A DNA stretch of 64,000 nt from Pseudomonas sichuanensis. GTDB lineage: Bacteria; Pseudomonadota; Gammaproteobacteria; Pseudomonadales; Pseudomonadaceae. Positions within the stretch are counted from its first letter, which is position 1. Every line of letters starts with the position of its first letter. The notes below the pieces were generated by a model. It made no database searches and was not told the origin of the DNA. It was given only the letters and a program-made list of their open reading frames with translations. The stretch lies in NCBI RefSeq assembly GCF_003231305.1, contig NZ_QKVM01000013.1, positions 1-64,000 of the forward strand. Reading direction: 5' to 3'. Shown here piece after piece: positions 33,427 to 44,423 of this stretch. The position numbers were made by a program, and so were the translations under genes.

Positions 33427-36015
33427 TCAGATATCCCACACCACATTGATGGCGAAGTTGCGCCCCGGCATGGTCAGGCGGTCGAGGTTGGCCGGCTGGG
33501 TCACGCTGGCTTCGCCGATCGAGTCGTAGCCGCGTACGTCATCCCACTGCCAGTACTTCTTGTCGGTGAGGTTGTACAGGCCGGCGTTGACGGTGACGTC
33601 CTCGCTCACCTTGTAGAAGCCGGTCAGGTCCAGCACGCCGTAGCCGGGGCTGCGGAACTGCTTGCTGGTGCCGTCGGGGGCGAAGAAGGTGGTGTCGTCG
33701 ACGCGATCCTTCTGCTTGACCAGGGTCCAGCTGAGCAAGCCGCCGTAGTTCTGCTGCTCGTAGCCCAGGCCGAGCACAGCGGTGAGCGGGTTGACGCTGT
33801 TCAGCGGCTGGCCGTTGTCGTCGTTGCGGCCACGGGCATAGGCCACCGAGCCCTGGGTGTACAGGCCTTGCGCGGCACCGAAGTGGTCGAGGTTCAGGCG
33901 GCCCTTGAACTCGGCGCCGCGGATGGTGGCGTGCTTGATGTTGTTGGCCTGGAACTTGGCGCCCAGGTTGGACGACAGGATGGCGTCTTCGTTGATGAAG
34001 TCGCGGTACTTGTTATAGAACACCGCCACGTCGAAGTTGCCGGCGTCGAAATTGCCGCGCAGGCCGGTCTCGTAGCTCTTGCTCTTTTCTGGCTCAAGGT
34101 CGGGGTTGGGCTGCACGCTGTAACCCAGGCCCGGGTTGTCGAAGCGGCCGTACATGGCCTTGGCGGTCGGGGTGCGGAAGCCCTCGGCGTACTGGCCATA
34201 CCAGGTGTAGTTGTCGTTGAAGGCGTAGGTGACGCCCAGCTTGGGCGATACGCGGTGCCACTTCTTGGCCGAGTCGTCGGCACTGGCGGCACCGGTCACG
34301 CTGGTGCTCTGCACGCCGCGCAGGAATTCGTCGGTGAATTTGGGCTCCATGCGGGTGTAGTCGTAGCGGGCACCCGGCAGGAAGGTCCAGTTGTTCCAGC
34401 GGATCTCGTCCTGGGCGAACAGGCTGTAGGTGTTCACGGTCGGGTCGGGGAAGTCGCTGACCGGTACCTGGCCATCGCGGGCGCTGTTCTGGCCGACGGC
34501 CGTGCAGGAACCGCCGACGTTCAGGCAGGTGCCGACGCCCTGGCGGATGCCGCTGATCTTCTCGTGCTTGAGGGTGGTGCCATAGGTCAGCAGGTGCTCG
34601 GTGGCGCCAATGCTGAAAGCTTTGTCCAACTGGGCGTCAAGGACCCACTGGCGGTCCTTGTAGGTGGTCTGGCGGTCGCGGAACACCTGGCGGCCGGCGG
34701 CGAAGTACAGCTCGTCGGTGCGTTGGTCGGTCTTGGCGATCTGGTAGTTGAGGCTCCACTTCACGTGGTCGGCGACCAGGCTGTCGAGGCCGAATTCGTG
34801 ATTGATGCCGAAGCGCTCGCGGGTGACGGTGTCGTTGCCCTGGCGCATGCGGTACGAGTTCGAGGCAGCGAAACCGGGAATGAACGGCCCGCCCACGGAA
34901 CTCAGGATGTTCTGGTCGCGGTCGTCCTTGTAGTGCTCGTAGGTCAGGCCCAGGCGGGCGTCGTCGGCGTAGTTCCAGCCCAGTTTGGCCAACACGTTGG
35001 TGGTGCGCACATCCTCGGGGTTGGCTTCGGTGCGGGCCAGGCCGCTGCCGCCGTGCTCGCCGTAGGACTCGGTCTCGTGGCCGTTGCGCTGGCTCAGGTG
35101 CAGCAGGCCGTCGAAGTCGGCGTGGCGGCCGGCGACGGTGGCGGACGTCAGCCAGCTCTCGTCGGCGGAGCTGTAACCGGTCTTCAGGCGCGCGCCGACA
35201 TCCTTGCCGGGCTTGATGATGTCTTCAGGGTCGAGGGTGAAGTAGCTGACCGCGCCGCCGATGGCGTTGCTGCCGTACAACACCGAGGCCGGGCCGCGCA
35301 GGATCTCGACGCGCTTGACGATTTCCGGGTCGACGTAGTTGCGCTGGGTCTGGGCGTAGGGGCCGTAGAAGAAGCTGTCGGGGATCGACACGCCGTCTAC
35401 CTGGGTGAGGATGCGCTCACCGTCGATGCCGCGGATGTTGTAGCCGTTCAGGCCGCTGCGCTGGCCAACGCCGCCGACCGACACGCCCGGCTCGTAGCGC
35501 ACCAGGTCCTTGATGTCGTTGACGTTCTGCCGGTCCAGCTGCTCGCGGGTCTGCACGCTGACGGTGCTGGGCACCTGGCTGACTTCCTGGGCGCTACGGG
35601 TGGCGCTGACGGTCATCTGCTGCAGGGCGATGGCACTGCCCGCCTGGCGTTCGAGCACCACGTTGGCGTTGTCGATCTTGCGATAGGAAAGGCCAGTGCC
35701 GTGCAGCAGGCGTTGCAGCGCCGCTTCCGGGGCCAGTGAGCCTTGCACCCCTGGCGAGGCCACGCCTTCGGCCAGCTCGGCGTTGAAGCCGACCTGCCAG
35801 CCAGTGACCTGGCTGAACGCATTGATCGCCGAAACCAGCGGCTGCTGGGCAATGGCGAAGCGGTAGTCACCCATGCGCGGGCTGCTCGCCTGGGCAGGCT
35901 CCACGGCCAGGGCCGGCAGGCTGCAGGCGCCGCTGGCGAGCAGGGCGAGGGTCAGCAAGGACAGCTGCCCATGGCGGCGGGAAGGGGTGAACGGGCGGGT
36001 TGGACCTGTGGACAT
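33427..36015 (-). CDS. TonB-dependent heme receptor with signalling domain
   Basis: Predicted 862-aa outer-membrane receptor. A signal peptide (about 1-37, ending PALA) is followed by a secretin/TonB short N-terminal signalling domain (about 48-120), which contacts FecR. Then come the plug (VSVQTREQLDRQNVNDIKDLVRYEPGVSVGG) and a 22-strand barrel. FRTP and NPDL in the barrel correspond to the FRAP/NPNL motif of heme receptors. With the adjacent FecR and ECF sigma it matches a heme-sensing surface-signalling system of the Hxu type. A Fur-box-like site lies upstream. It ends in WDI rather than a terminal Phe. Confidence 0.92.
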   Translation of the reverse strand: MSTGPTRPFTPSRRHGQLSLLTLALLASGACSLPALAVEPAQASSPRMGDYRFAIAQQPLVSAINAFSQVTGWQVGFNAELAEGVASPGVQGSLAPEAALQRLLHGTGLSYRKIDNANVVLERQAGSAIALQQMTVSATRSAQEVSQVPSTVSVQTREQLDRQNVNDIKDLVRYEPGVSVGGVGQRSGLNGYNIRGIDGERILTQVDGVSIPDSFFYGPYAQTQRNYVDPEIVKRVEILRGPASVLYGSNAIGGAVSYFTLDPEDIIKPGKDVGARLKTGYSSADESWLTSATVAGRHADFDGLLHLSQRNGHETESYGEHGGSGLARTEANPEDVRTTNVLAKLGWNYADDARLGLTYEHYKDDRDQNILSSVGGPFIPGFAASNSYRMRQGNDTVTRERFGINHEFGLDSLVADHVKWSLNYQIAKTDQRTDELYFAAGRQVFRDRQTTYKDRQWVLDAQLDKAFSIGATEHLLTYGTTLKHEKISGIRQGVGTCLNVGGSCTAVGQNSARDGQVPVSDFPDPTVNTYSLFAQDEIRWNNWTFLPGARYDYTRMEPKFTDEFLRGVQSTSVTGAASADDSAKKWHRVSPKLGVTYAFNDNYTWYGQYAEGFRTPTAKAMYGRFDNPGLGYSVQPNPDLEPEKSKSYETGLRGNFDAGNFDVAVFYNKYRDFINEDAILSSNLGAKFQANNIKHATIRGAEFKGRLNLDHFGAAQGLYTQGSVAYARGRNDDNGQPLNSVNPLTAVLGLGYEQQNYGGLLSWTLVKQKDRVDDTTFFAPDGTSKQFRSPGYGVLDLTGFYKVSEDVTVNAGLYNLTDKKYWQWDDVRGYDSIGEASVTQPANLDRLTMPGRNFAINVVWDI

Positions 36016-36069
36016 CGAAAGCGCTCCCTGTCGCGCGGGGGTTATAGGCGTGGACTGTTGTCGTTATCG

Positions 36070-36088
36070 AACGAGAATCAGTTGCATT
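36070..36088 (-). promoter_or_regulatory. Fur-box-like site before the heme receptor
   Basis: AACGAGAATCAGTTGCATT on the plus strand resembles the Fur consensus (AATGATAATCATTATCATT) at about 14 of 19 positions. It lies 55-73 bp before the receptor ATG. Confidence 0.6.
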
Positions 36089-36140
36089 GGCTATAACGAG
36101 ACGTGCTGCCTACAGGGGTCGCGTAAAAAAACTTGTTGGC

Positions 36141-37103
36141 TCAGTTGAGAATCACCACGGCGGGGTATTCATGCAACTGCGCCGAGGTGATGTGGGCGAG
36201 GGCGCGCAGGGTTTGCAGGGGCTGGTCGAGGCGGTAGTTGCCGGTGACCGCGACCTGCTCCAGCTGCGCATTGCGGCTGATGATCCAGCCTGGGTAGTAG
36301 CGCTGCACTTCGGCGATGACCTGGCCCAGCGGGCAGTTCTCGAACACCAGGCGGCCTTCGACCCAGGCCAGCTCCTTGTTCAGGTCGGCGCGCTGGCGCT
36401 GGCCGAAGCCCTGGGGGCCGACACTGATGCTGTCGCCAGCGCTCAGGCGGATGCGCTGGTCGCGGGCCCCCTGCAGATCGACGTCGCCACGCTGCACGCG
36501 CACCTGCGCTTCGCCATCCAGGTAGCGCACGGCGAAGTCGGTGTCGCGCACGTTGGCGCGCAGCGGCCCGGCCTGCACTTCCAGCGGCGGCTGGCTGCCG
36601 CCGGCGACCTGGAAGTAGGCTTCGCCCTGCAGCAAGCGGGCAACCTGGCGCCCGTCGCGCACATCGCTGGCGAAGGCCGAGTTGGTGTTGAGCAAAATCT
36701 TGGCGCCGTCGTCCAGTTGCAGGCGCTGGCGCTCGCCGACCACGGTGAGGTGGTCGGCCTGCAGGCGCACAGGCAGGTTGCCGAAGGTGAACAGCCCGAC
36801 CAGCAGCATGGCGGCGGTGGCCAGCGGCTTCCAGTGGCTGCGCAGGCGCCCGCCGAGGGAGCGGCGCTGGCGTTGCTGCAAGTGCTCGGCGGCCTGGCGC
36901 AGCGGCGCACCGTTCCACAGCGCTTCGGCCTCGACGTAGGCTTCGGCGTTTTCCGGCTCGGCGCCCAGCCAGTGCTCGAAGGCCTGGGTGTCCTGGTCAT
37001 TGGCGCACTGCAGGCGGATCAGCCAGTCCATCGCCTCTTCGCGGGCACGGGCGCGGGCATCAGGCTCGGCAGGTGTCGGGCGAGGGGTGGGCTGATCGGT
37101 CAC
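36141..37103 (-). CDS. FecR-family anti-sigma/sigma regulator
   Basis: Predicted 320-aa inner-membrane regulator. The cytoplasmic N-terminus (AMDWLIRLQCANDQDTQAFEHWL) holds or activates the ECF sigma factor, a single membrane helix follows (PLATAAMLLVGLFTFGNLPV), and the periplasmic part contains the FecR domain and the STN-binding region. Start is GTG 37103, preceded by AAGGA; the open frame from 37154 lacks a site. It lies between the sigma gene and the receptor gene, the usual order for surface signalling. Confidence 0.93.
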   Translation of the reverse strand: MTDQPTPRPTPAEPDARARAREEAMDWLIRLQCANDQDTQAFEHWLGAEPENAEAYVEAEALWNGAPLRQAAEHLQQRQRRSLGGRLRSHWKPLATAAMLLVGLFTFGNLPVRLQADHLTVVGERQRLQLDDGAKILLNTNSAFASDVRDGRQVARLLQGEAYFQVAGGSQPPLEVQAGPLRANVRDTDFAVRYLDGEAQVRVQRGDVDLQGARDQRIRLSAGDSISVGPQGFGQRQRADLNKELAWVEGRLVFENCPLGQVIAEVQRYYPGWIISRNAQLEQVAVTGNYRLDQPLQTLRALAHITSAQLHEYPAVVILN

Positions 37104-37194
37104 GAAGGATCCTTGCGGGGGCTTTTTTGCGCATGATCGGCGCAGGCCCGGCACATGGCAAGGGCTTTGCGCAGGTGCGCGGCGAGTGGTCGCG

Positions 37195-37707
37195 TCACTG
37201 ATGCCGAGCGGCGACGCCCATGCAGATGGCCATGATCAGTTTCAGTTCCTTCTGCACGGTACTGGCCGAGACGTTCAACTGCTCGGCGATCTCCAGGTAG
37301 CTGGCGCCATGCAGGCGGCTCTGGATGAAGATGCGCTGCTGGCGCTCGGTCAGTTGGCCGAGGCTCGTGCTCAGGTGCTTGAGCAGTTGCTCGGCGTGGG
37401 CGGCATCCTCGCTGCTGCCGGCGGGCGCGGCGACGTTGTGCAGCACTTGCTCGGGCACGTCGTCGACCAGGGTGCGTGCCTGTACCCGGCGGGCGCGCAG
37501 GTGGTCCAGGGCGAGGTTGCGCGCGGTCTGGAACACGAAGGGCTCAAGGTGCTCGATTGGCCGCTCGCCCAGGGCACGGGTGACCCGCAGGTAGGTTTCC
37601 TGCAGCAGGTCCTCGGCGGTGCTGGGGTTGCCGACCATGCGTTGCAAGGTACGCAGCAGGCTGAGGCGCTGGGTGAGGAAGACTGAATTGAACCGGGATT
37701 GACTCAC
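37195..37707 (-). CDS. ECF sigma factor, FecI/HxuI type
   Basis: Predicted 170-aa extracytoplasmic-function sigma factor of the iron-starvation class. Region 2 is RMVGNPSTAEDLLQETYLRV with EPFVFQTARNLALDHLRARR, and region 4 is LTERQQRIFIQSRLHGASYLEIAEQLNVSASTVQKEL. It should direct transcription of the receptor gene once heme is bound. A Fur-type palindrome lies just upstream of the ATG, so it is repressed when iron is plentiful (known for the class; inferred here). Confidence 0.95.
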   Translation of the reverse strand: MSQSRFNSVFLTQRLSLLRTLQRMVGNPSTAEDLLQETYLRVTRALGERPIEHLEPFVFQTARNLALDHLRARRVQARTLVDDVPEQVLHNVAAPAGSSEDAAHAEQLLKHLSTSLGQLTERQQRIFIQSRLHGASYLEIAEQLNVSASTVQKELKLIMAICMGVAARHQ

Positions 37708-37733
37708 GGGGGAACCTGGCCACTGTGGGGTGA

Positions 37734-37750
37734 ATGATAATGCTTATCAT
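37734..37750 (-). promoter_or_regulatory. Fur box of the ECF sigma gene
   Basis: ATGATAATGCTTATCAT is a perfect 7-3-7 palindrome matching the Fur consensus, 27 bp upstream of the sigma-factor ATG. Confidence 0.85.
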
Positions 37751-37821
37751 CCATATGGCAGGTCAAGCGCTGAAATGTCACGAACGGGTAAAGATTGCGG
37801 TTTACGCGGTGGGCGGTGGGC

Positions 37822-37892
37822 GTGGGAGCGGGCTTGCCCCGCGATGGGGGCCATGTCGTCCCGGCCTCATCGCGGGGCAAGCCCGCTCCCAC
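37822..37892. repeat. REP inverted pair
   Basis: GTGGGAGCGGGCTTGCCCCG and its inverse between the sigma-factor promoter and gap. Confidence 0.9.
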
Positions 37893-37929
37893 GCTCAACA
37901 CCCACCACCCACGCCCACCGCCAAAGTAC

Positions 37930-38931
37930 TTACCTGGCACTGAACAGCGCCAGGCAGTTGTCCAGCATGCGGTTGGAGAACGCCCACTCGTTGTCGTACC
38001 AGGCCAGCACCTTGAGCATGCGGCCGTTGGCGCGGGTGTGGTTGGCGTCGAAGATCGACGACAGCGGGTTGTGGTTGAAGTCGCACGACACCAGCGGCAG
38101 CGCGTTGTAGCCCAGCACCCGCGAATGGCGGCTGGCCTCGAGGAACAGCTGGTTGACCTCTTCGGCCGTGGTTTCACGCTGCAGGTTGACCGTGAGGTCG
38201 ACCAGCGACACGTTGATCACCGGCACCCTCACGGCCATGCCGGTGAGCTTGCCGGCCAGCTCCGGCAGCACCAGGCCCACCGCTTCGGCGGCGCCGGTCT
38301 TGCTCGGGATCATCGACTGGGTGGCGGAGCGCGCGCGGTACGGGTCTGCGTGGCAGACGTCGGTGAGCACCTGGTCGTTGGTGTAGGCGTGGATGGTGGT
38401 CATCAGCCCCTGCTCGATGCCGAACTCGCGGTGCAGCACCTGGGCCACCGGTGCCAGGCAGTTGGTGGTGCACGAGGCGTTGGAAATGATCTGGTGCGAG
38501 GCGCGCAGCACATCGTGGTTGACCCCGTACACCACGGTGGCGTCGGCGCCCTTGGCCGGTGCGCTGATGATCACCTTGCCGGCGCCGGCGGCCAGGTGCG
38601 CGGCGGCCTTGGCGCGCTCGGTGAACAGCCCGGTGCATTCGAACACCACGTCGATGGCCAGGGCTTTCCAGGGCAGCTCGGCGGGGTTGCGGATGGCGCT
38701 GACGGCAATCCGGTCGCCATTGACGGTGAGGCTCTCGTGGTCTGCCTCGACCTGTGCATCGAAATGGCCGTGAACGCTGTCGTATTTGAGCAGGTGGGCG
38801 TTCATCGCGCTGTCGCCCAGGTCGTTGATGGCGACGACCTGCAGGTCCTGACGGTAGCCGTGCGTGTAGAGTGCGCGCAGGACGTTGCGTCCGATGCGGC
38901 CGAATCCGTTGATGGCGATGCGTAGGGTCAT
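37930..38931 (-). CDS. gap: Glyceraldehyde-3-phosphate dehydrogenase (type I)
   Basis: Predicted 333-aa NAD-dependent GAPDH. The N-terminal Rossmann fingerprint is [19 protein letters not shown]. The catalytic Cys is C154 in [12 protein letters not shown]. The family [17 protein letters not shown] is intact at the C-terminus. It oxidises the glyceraldehyde 3-phosphate made by Eda. It is divergent from edd across 264 bp with two HexR-type palindromes, so it belongs to the HexR regulon. Start ATG 38931 removes a 17-codon unrelated extension. Confidence 0.97.
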   Translation of the reverse strand: MTLRIAINGFGRIGRNVLRALYTHGYRQDLQVVAINDLGDSAMNAHLLKYDSVHGHFDAQVEADHESLTVNGDRIAVSAIRNPAELPWKALAIDVVFECTGLFTERAKAAAHLAAGAGKVIISAPAKGADATVVYGVNHDVLRASHQIISNASCTTNCLAPVAQVLHREFGIEQGLMTTIHAYTNDQVLTDVCHADPYRARSATQSMIPSKTGAAEAVGLVLPELAGKLTGMAVRVPVINVSLVDLTVNLQRETTAEEVNQLFLEASRHSRVLGYNALPLVSCDFNHNPLSSIFDANHTRANGRMLKVLAWYDNEWAFSNRMLDNCLALFSAR

Positions 38932-38992
38932 GGCGTTACCTCTGGCAGTCGGGTGAAGCCTGTGGCAAAAATGCAGCTTCACTGAAACGGTT

Positions 38993-39010
38993 TTGTTATT
39001 GGAATTACAA
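38993..39010 (-). promoter_or_regulatory. HexR-type operator of gap
   Basis: TTGTTATTGGAATTACAA is an imperfect TTGT...ACAA palindrome, 62-79 bp before the gap ATG. The spacer is 10 rather than the usual 7-8, so the match is looser than for edd. Confidence 0.6.
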
Positions 39011-39057
39011 GATTATTCACTGCGCGATAGAAAACAAGCCTTTTTAGTGGCAGTATT

Positions 39058-39072
39058 TTGTTAAATCTACAA
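39058..39072 (+). promoter_or_regulatory. HexR operator of edd
   Basis: TTGTTAAATCTACAA fits TTGT-N7-ACAA, the HexR consensus of P. putida. It lies 124-138 bp before the edd ATG, on the side facing edd. HexR released by KDPG would open the edd promoter. Confidence 0.8.
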
Positions 39073-39195
39073 CGAGTGGCCGGGCAGGCTGCTCCGCGAA
39101 AGTGCCGGGTACCTTTACTGCAAGCCTAGGCCGCAATCGTTTGGAGGGAAAATGCCCATTGAAGCCGCCCTTACCGTTAGCCTGGAGTCCAGTAC

Positions 39196-41018
<1,823 letters not shown>

Positions 41019-41022
<4 letters not shown>

Positions 41023-41975
41023 AAGAACTGCTGGTTGGCGACATTGGTGGTACCAACGCACGTTTTGCCCTGTGGCGCGACAACCAGCTGCACGCGGTCC
41101 AGGTGCTCGCGACCGCTGACTACACCAGCCCCGAACAGGCGATCGAGGCGTACCTGGGCGAACAGGGCATCGCCCGTGGCGGGCTGGAGGCGGTGTGCCT
41201 GTCGGTCGCCGGGCCGGTGGATGGCGATGAGTTTCGCTTTACCAACAATCACTGGCGGCTGAGCCGCCGGGCGTTCTGCCAGACCCTGCAGGTCGAGCGG
41301 CTGCAATTGATCAACGACTTCTCGGCCATGGCGCTGGGCATGACCCGTTTGCGCGAAGGCGAATATCGAGAAGTCTGCGCGGGCCAGGCCGACCCCACTC
41401 GGCCAGTGCTGGTGATTGGCCCTGGCACCGGGCTTGGCGTTGGCAGCCTCGTGCGTCACGGCGGGCAGTGGCTGGCGCTGCCGGGCGAGGGTGGGCATGT
41501 CGACCTGCCGGTGGGCAATGCCCGCGAAGCGGCGATTCACCAGGAGATTCAGCGCCAGATCGGCCATGTCAGTGCCGAGACGGTGCTCAGCGGTGGCGGG
41601 CTGGTGCGTTTGTACCAGGCGCTCTGCGCGCTCGATGGCGACACGCCCAGGCACAAGACCCCGGCGCAGATCACCGATGCGGCACTGGCCAACGAGCCAC
41701 GGGCGCTGGCGGTGGTGGAGCAGTTCTGCCGGTTCCTCGGTCGGGTGGCGGGCAACAATGTGCTCACCTTGGGCGCGCGCGGCGGGGTCTATATCGTCGG
41801 CGGGGTGATTCCGCGTTTTGCCGAGTTGTTCCTGCGCAGTGGTTTTGCCGCGAGTTTTGCCGACAAGGGCTGCATGAGCGGGTATTTCGCCGGGGTGCCG
41901 GTGTGGCTGGTGACTGCGGAGTTTTCCGGGTTGCTGGGGGCGGGGGTGGCGCTGCAGCAAGCGTTGGATCATTGA
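41019..41975 (+). CDS. glk: Glucokinase
   Basis: Predicted 318-aa cytoplasmic ATP-dependent glucokinase. The phosphate-binding N-terminus is [15 protein letters not shown], with [14 protein letters not shown] and [12 protein letters not shown] in the substrate region, all typical of the E. coli-type family. Its GTG start overlaps the edd stop codon (GTGA), so translation is coupled. It phosphorylates glucose delivered by GtsABCD before Zwf acts. Confidence 0.96.
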
Positions 41976-41980
41976 GCGTC

Positions 41981-42036
41981 ATCGCGGGGCAAGCCCGCTC
42001 CCACAAGGAATCGTGGGAGCGGGCTTGCCCCGCGAT
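41981..42036. repeat. REP inverted pair between glk and gltR
   Basis: ATCGCGGGGCAAGCCCGCTC and its inverse with a 6-bp spacer; it may divide the edd-glk and gltR-gtrS messages. Confidence 0.9.
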
Positions 42037-42084
42037 TGGCCCTCACAGCAGACACAAAGATCTGCGCATACAAGAGGACGGACC

Positions 42085-42810
42085 ATGATGACCACTGCCG
42101 GCAAATCGATCCTGATGGTCGACGACGACCAGGACATTCGCGAACTGCTGCAAACCTACCTGAGTCGCGCCGGTTTCCAGGTGCAGGCCGAGCCCGACGG
42201 TCAATCCTTCCGCCGGGCACTGGACGCCACCCCCTGCGACCTGGTGATCCTCGACGTGATGCTGCCCGACGAAGACGGCTTCAGCCTGTGCCGCTGGGTA
42301 CGCCAGCACCCCCGGCTGTCGCGGGTACCGATCATCATGCTCACCGCCAGCTCCGACGAGGCCGACCGGGTCATCGGCCTGGAGCTGGGCGCCGACGACT
42401 ACCTGGGCAAACCCTTCAGTCCGCGTGAGCTGCAGGCGCGGATCAAGGCCCTGCTGCGCCGCGCCGACTTCGGTCAGGCCGCACCGGCCAGCGCTGTGCT
42501 GGCGTTTGACGACTGGCGCCTGGACACGGTCAGCCACCGGCTGTTCCACCGCGATGGCGAAGAGGTGATCCTCTCCGGCGCCGACTTCGCCCTGCTCAAG
42601 CTGTTCCTCGATCACCCCCAGCAGATCCTCGACCGCGATACCATCGGCAATGCCACCCGCGGGCGCGAGCCGATGCCCCTGGACCGCATCGTCGACATGG
42701 GCGTCAGCCGCTTGCGCCAGCGCCTGCGTGACACCGAAAAACCACCCCGGCTGATCCGCACCGTGCGTGGCAGCGGCTACTTGCTGGCGGCCCATGTCAG
42801 CCCGGCCTAG
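42085..42810 (+). CDS. gltR: Response regulator GltR
   Basis: Predicted 241-aa OmpR-type response regulator. The receiver domain has the acidic pocket VDDD near residue 13, the phosphoacceptor Asp in LVILDVMLP, and the conserved Lys in LGKPFSP. The C-terminal winged helix ends in LIRTVRGSGYLLA. In P. aeruginosa GltR controls glucose uptake. Start is ATG 42085 (a second ATG follows at once), with an AGAGGA site. It overlaps the sensor kinase gene by 17 bp. Confidence 0.93.
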   Translation: MMTTAGKSILMVDDDQDIRELLQTYLSRAGFQVQAEPDGQSFRRALDATPCDLVILDVMLPDEDGFSLCRWVRQHPRLSRVPIIMLTASSDEADRVIGLELGADDYLGKPFSPRELQARIKALLRRADFGQAAPASAVLAFDDWRLDTVSHRLFHRDGEEVILSGADFALLKLFLDHPQQILDRDTIGNATRGREPMPLDRIVDMGVSRLRQRLRDTEKPPRLIRTVRGSGYLLAAHVSPA

Positions 42811-44248
42811 CGAGCGGCGCTGGCGCCTGCTGCCACGCTCCCTGCTGGGGCGCATGTTGCTGCTCACCCTGCTGGTGGTGGTACTGGCCCAGGGGCTTTC
42901 CAGCGTGATCTGGGTCGCCCAGCTGCGCGCCAGCCAGCTGCAGGGCCTGCGGGCCAGCGCCAGCAGCCTGGCCCACTCGATGAGCGCCAGCGTCAGCTAC
43001 TTCCGTTCGCTGCCGGTGGCCTACCGGCCCATGGTGCTCGACCAGTTGCGCAGCATGGGCGGCACGCGCTTTTTCGTGTCGCTCAACGTCAAGCCGCTGG
43101 ACATGCCGGTGCTGCCCATCACCCCGCGCAAGCAGGCGGTGATCGAGGTGTTCCAGCAGGTGCTGCACGAACGCCTCGGGCAGCAGATGGACATCTCGGT
43201 GGAATTCGTCAGCCCCGACGACCTGCGCATCTTCAACAGTGGCCTGAAGCTCGATGAGCTGCCGCGCTCGTGGGCGCATTACTCGCTGACCCTCGAACCG
43301 CTCAACCCGCCGGTGCTGGTTACCCAGATCCGCCTGGGCGAGGGCGAATGGCTGTATATCGCCTCGCTGCTGCCCGAGCCCTACACCAGCCTTGAAGCCG
43401 AACGCCTGCCGCGCCAGCAGATCGGTTTCATCGCCCTGACCACCGCCCTGTTGCTGCTGTTCATCGGCTTGCTGGTGCACTGGCAGAGCCGGCCGCTCAA
43501 GCGCCTGGCCCGGGCGGCCCGGGAGCTGTCGCTGGGCGCCGAGGTGGCACCAGTGGCCGAAGGCGGCGGCAGTGAAGTGGTGGAAGTGGGGCGGGCCTTC
43601 AACAACATGCGCGAGCGCATCAGCCGCTACCTGACCGAGCGCTCGCAATTGTTCAGCGCCATCTCCCACGACCTGCGCACGCCGATCACCCGCCTGCGGC
43701 TGCGGGTCGAGCTGCTGGAAGACGAGGCCTTGCAGGCCAAGTTCAGCCGTGACCTCGATGAGCTGGAGCTGCTGGTCAAGGGGGCGCTGCAATGCGTGAA
43801 GGACACCGACATTCACGAGAACATCGAACCGATCGAGCTCAACCAGGTGCTGGAACTACTGGCCGAGCCTTATCTGCGCGACGGCCGCATCACCCTCGAA
43901 GGCCGGGCGCTGGCGCCGTACCCGGGCAAGTCGCTGGCCCTGCGCCGTTGCATCGGCAACCTGATCGACAACGCCATCAAGTACGGCGAACGGGCGCAAC
44001 TGCGCATCATCGACAGTGCCGAGAGCTTTGTATTGCAGGTTGACGATCAGGGGCCGGGGGTGCCAGAGCAGCGTTTGGAGCAGGTGTTCGAGCCGCACTT
44101 CCGTTTGGCCGGGCAGCAGCAGGGCTATGGGTTGGGGTTGGGGATTGCGCGCAATATCGCCCATAGCCATGGCGGTGAGGTGAGCCTGTTGAATCTCCGT
44201 GAGGGTGGGTTGCGGGTGACCTTGTACCTGCCGCGTACGCCTGATTGA
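42794..44248 (+). CDS. gtrS: Sensor histidine kinase GtrS
   Basis: Predicted 484-aa inner-membrane kinase. Two membrane helices (MLLLTLLVVVLAQGLSSVIWV and IALTTALLLLFIGLLVHW) enclose a periplasmic sensor of about 160 residues. A HAMP segment follows, then the H box AISHDLRTPITRLRLRVE, the N box NLIDNAIKYGE and the G boxes (DQGPGVP, GYGLGLGIARN). GtrS of P. aeruginosa responds to 2-ketogluconate and 6-phosphogluconate. ATG 42794 lies inside gltR, so the pair is coupled. Confidence 0.93.
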   Translation: MSARPSERRWRLLPRSLLGRMLLLTLLVVVLAQGLSSVIWVAQLRASQLQGLRASASSLAHSMSASVSYFRSLPVAYRPMVLDQLRSMGGTRFFVSLNVKPLDMPVLPITPRKQAVIEVFQQVLHERLGQQMDISVEFVSPDDLRIFNSGLKLDELPRSWAHYSLTLEPLNPPVLVTQIRLGEGEWLYIASLLPEPYTSLEAERLPRQQIGFIALTTALLLLFIGLLVHWQSRPLKRLARAARELSLGAEVAPVAEGGGSEVVEVGRAFNNMRERISRYLTERSQLFSAISHDLRTPITRLRLRVELLEDEALQAKFSRDLDELELLVKGALQCVKDTDIHENIEPIELNQVLELLAEPYLRDGRITLEGRALAPYPGKSLALRRCIGNLIDNAIKYGERAQLRIIDSAESFVLQVDDQGPGVPEQRLEQVFEPHFRLAGQQQGYGLGLGIARNIAHSHGGEVSLLNLREGGLRVTLYLPRTPD

Positions 44249-44252
44249 CAGC

Positions 44253-44320
44253 AATCGCGGGGCAAGCCCGCTCCCACGCAGGCCGCGCATGTGGGCGTGG
44301 GAGTGGGCTTGCCCCGCGAT
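44253..44320. repeat. REP inverted pair
   Basis: ATCGCGGGGCAAGCCCGCTC and an inverse copy with GGAGTGGGC, just after gtrS. Confidence 0.9.
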
Positions 44321-44423
44321 AAGGGCCTCGATGTAACGATGCGGTGACAATCAAGCCAGTCTTCGTGACATGCCACCCAGGACGGCTGGCTAGAATCGGC
44401 TGACAACAACAAGGAAGACGCCA

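Noticed and set aside
33322..35739. An 805-codon open frame opposite the TonB receptor
   Set aside because: Antisense shadow; composition of Val/Ala/Gly repeats with no domain.
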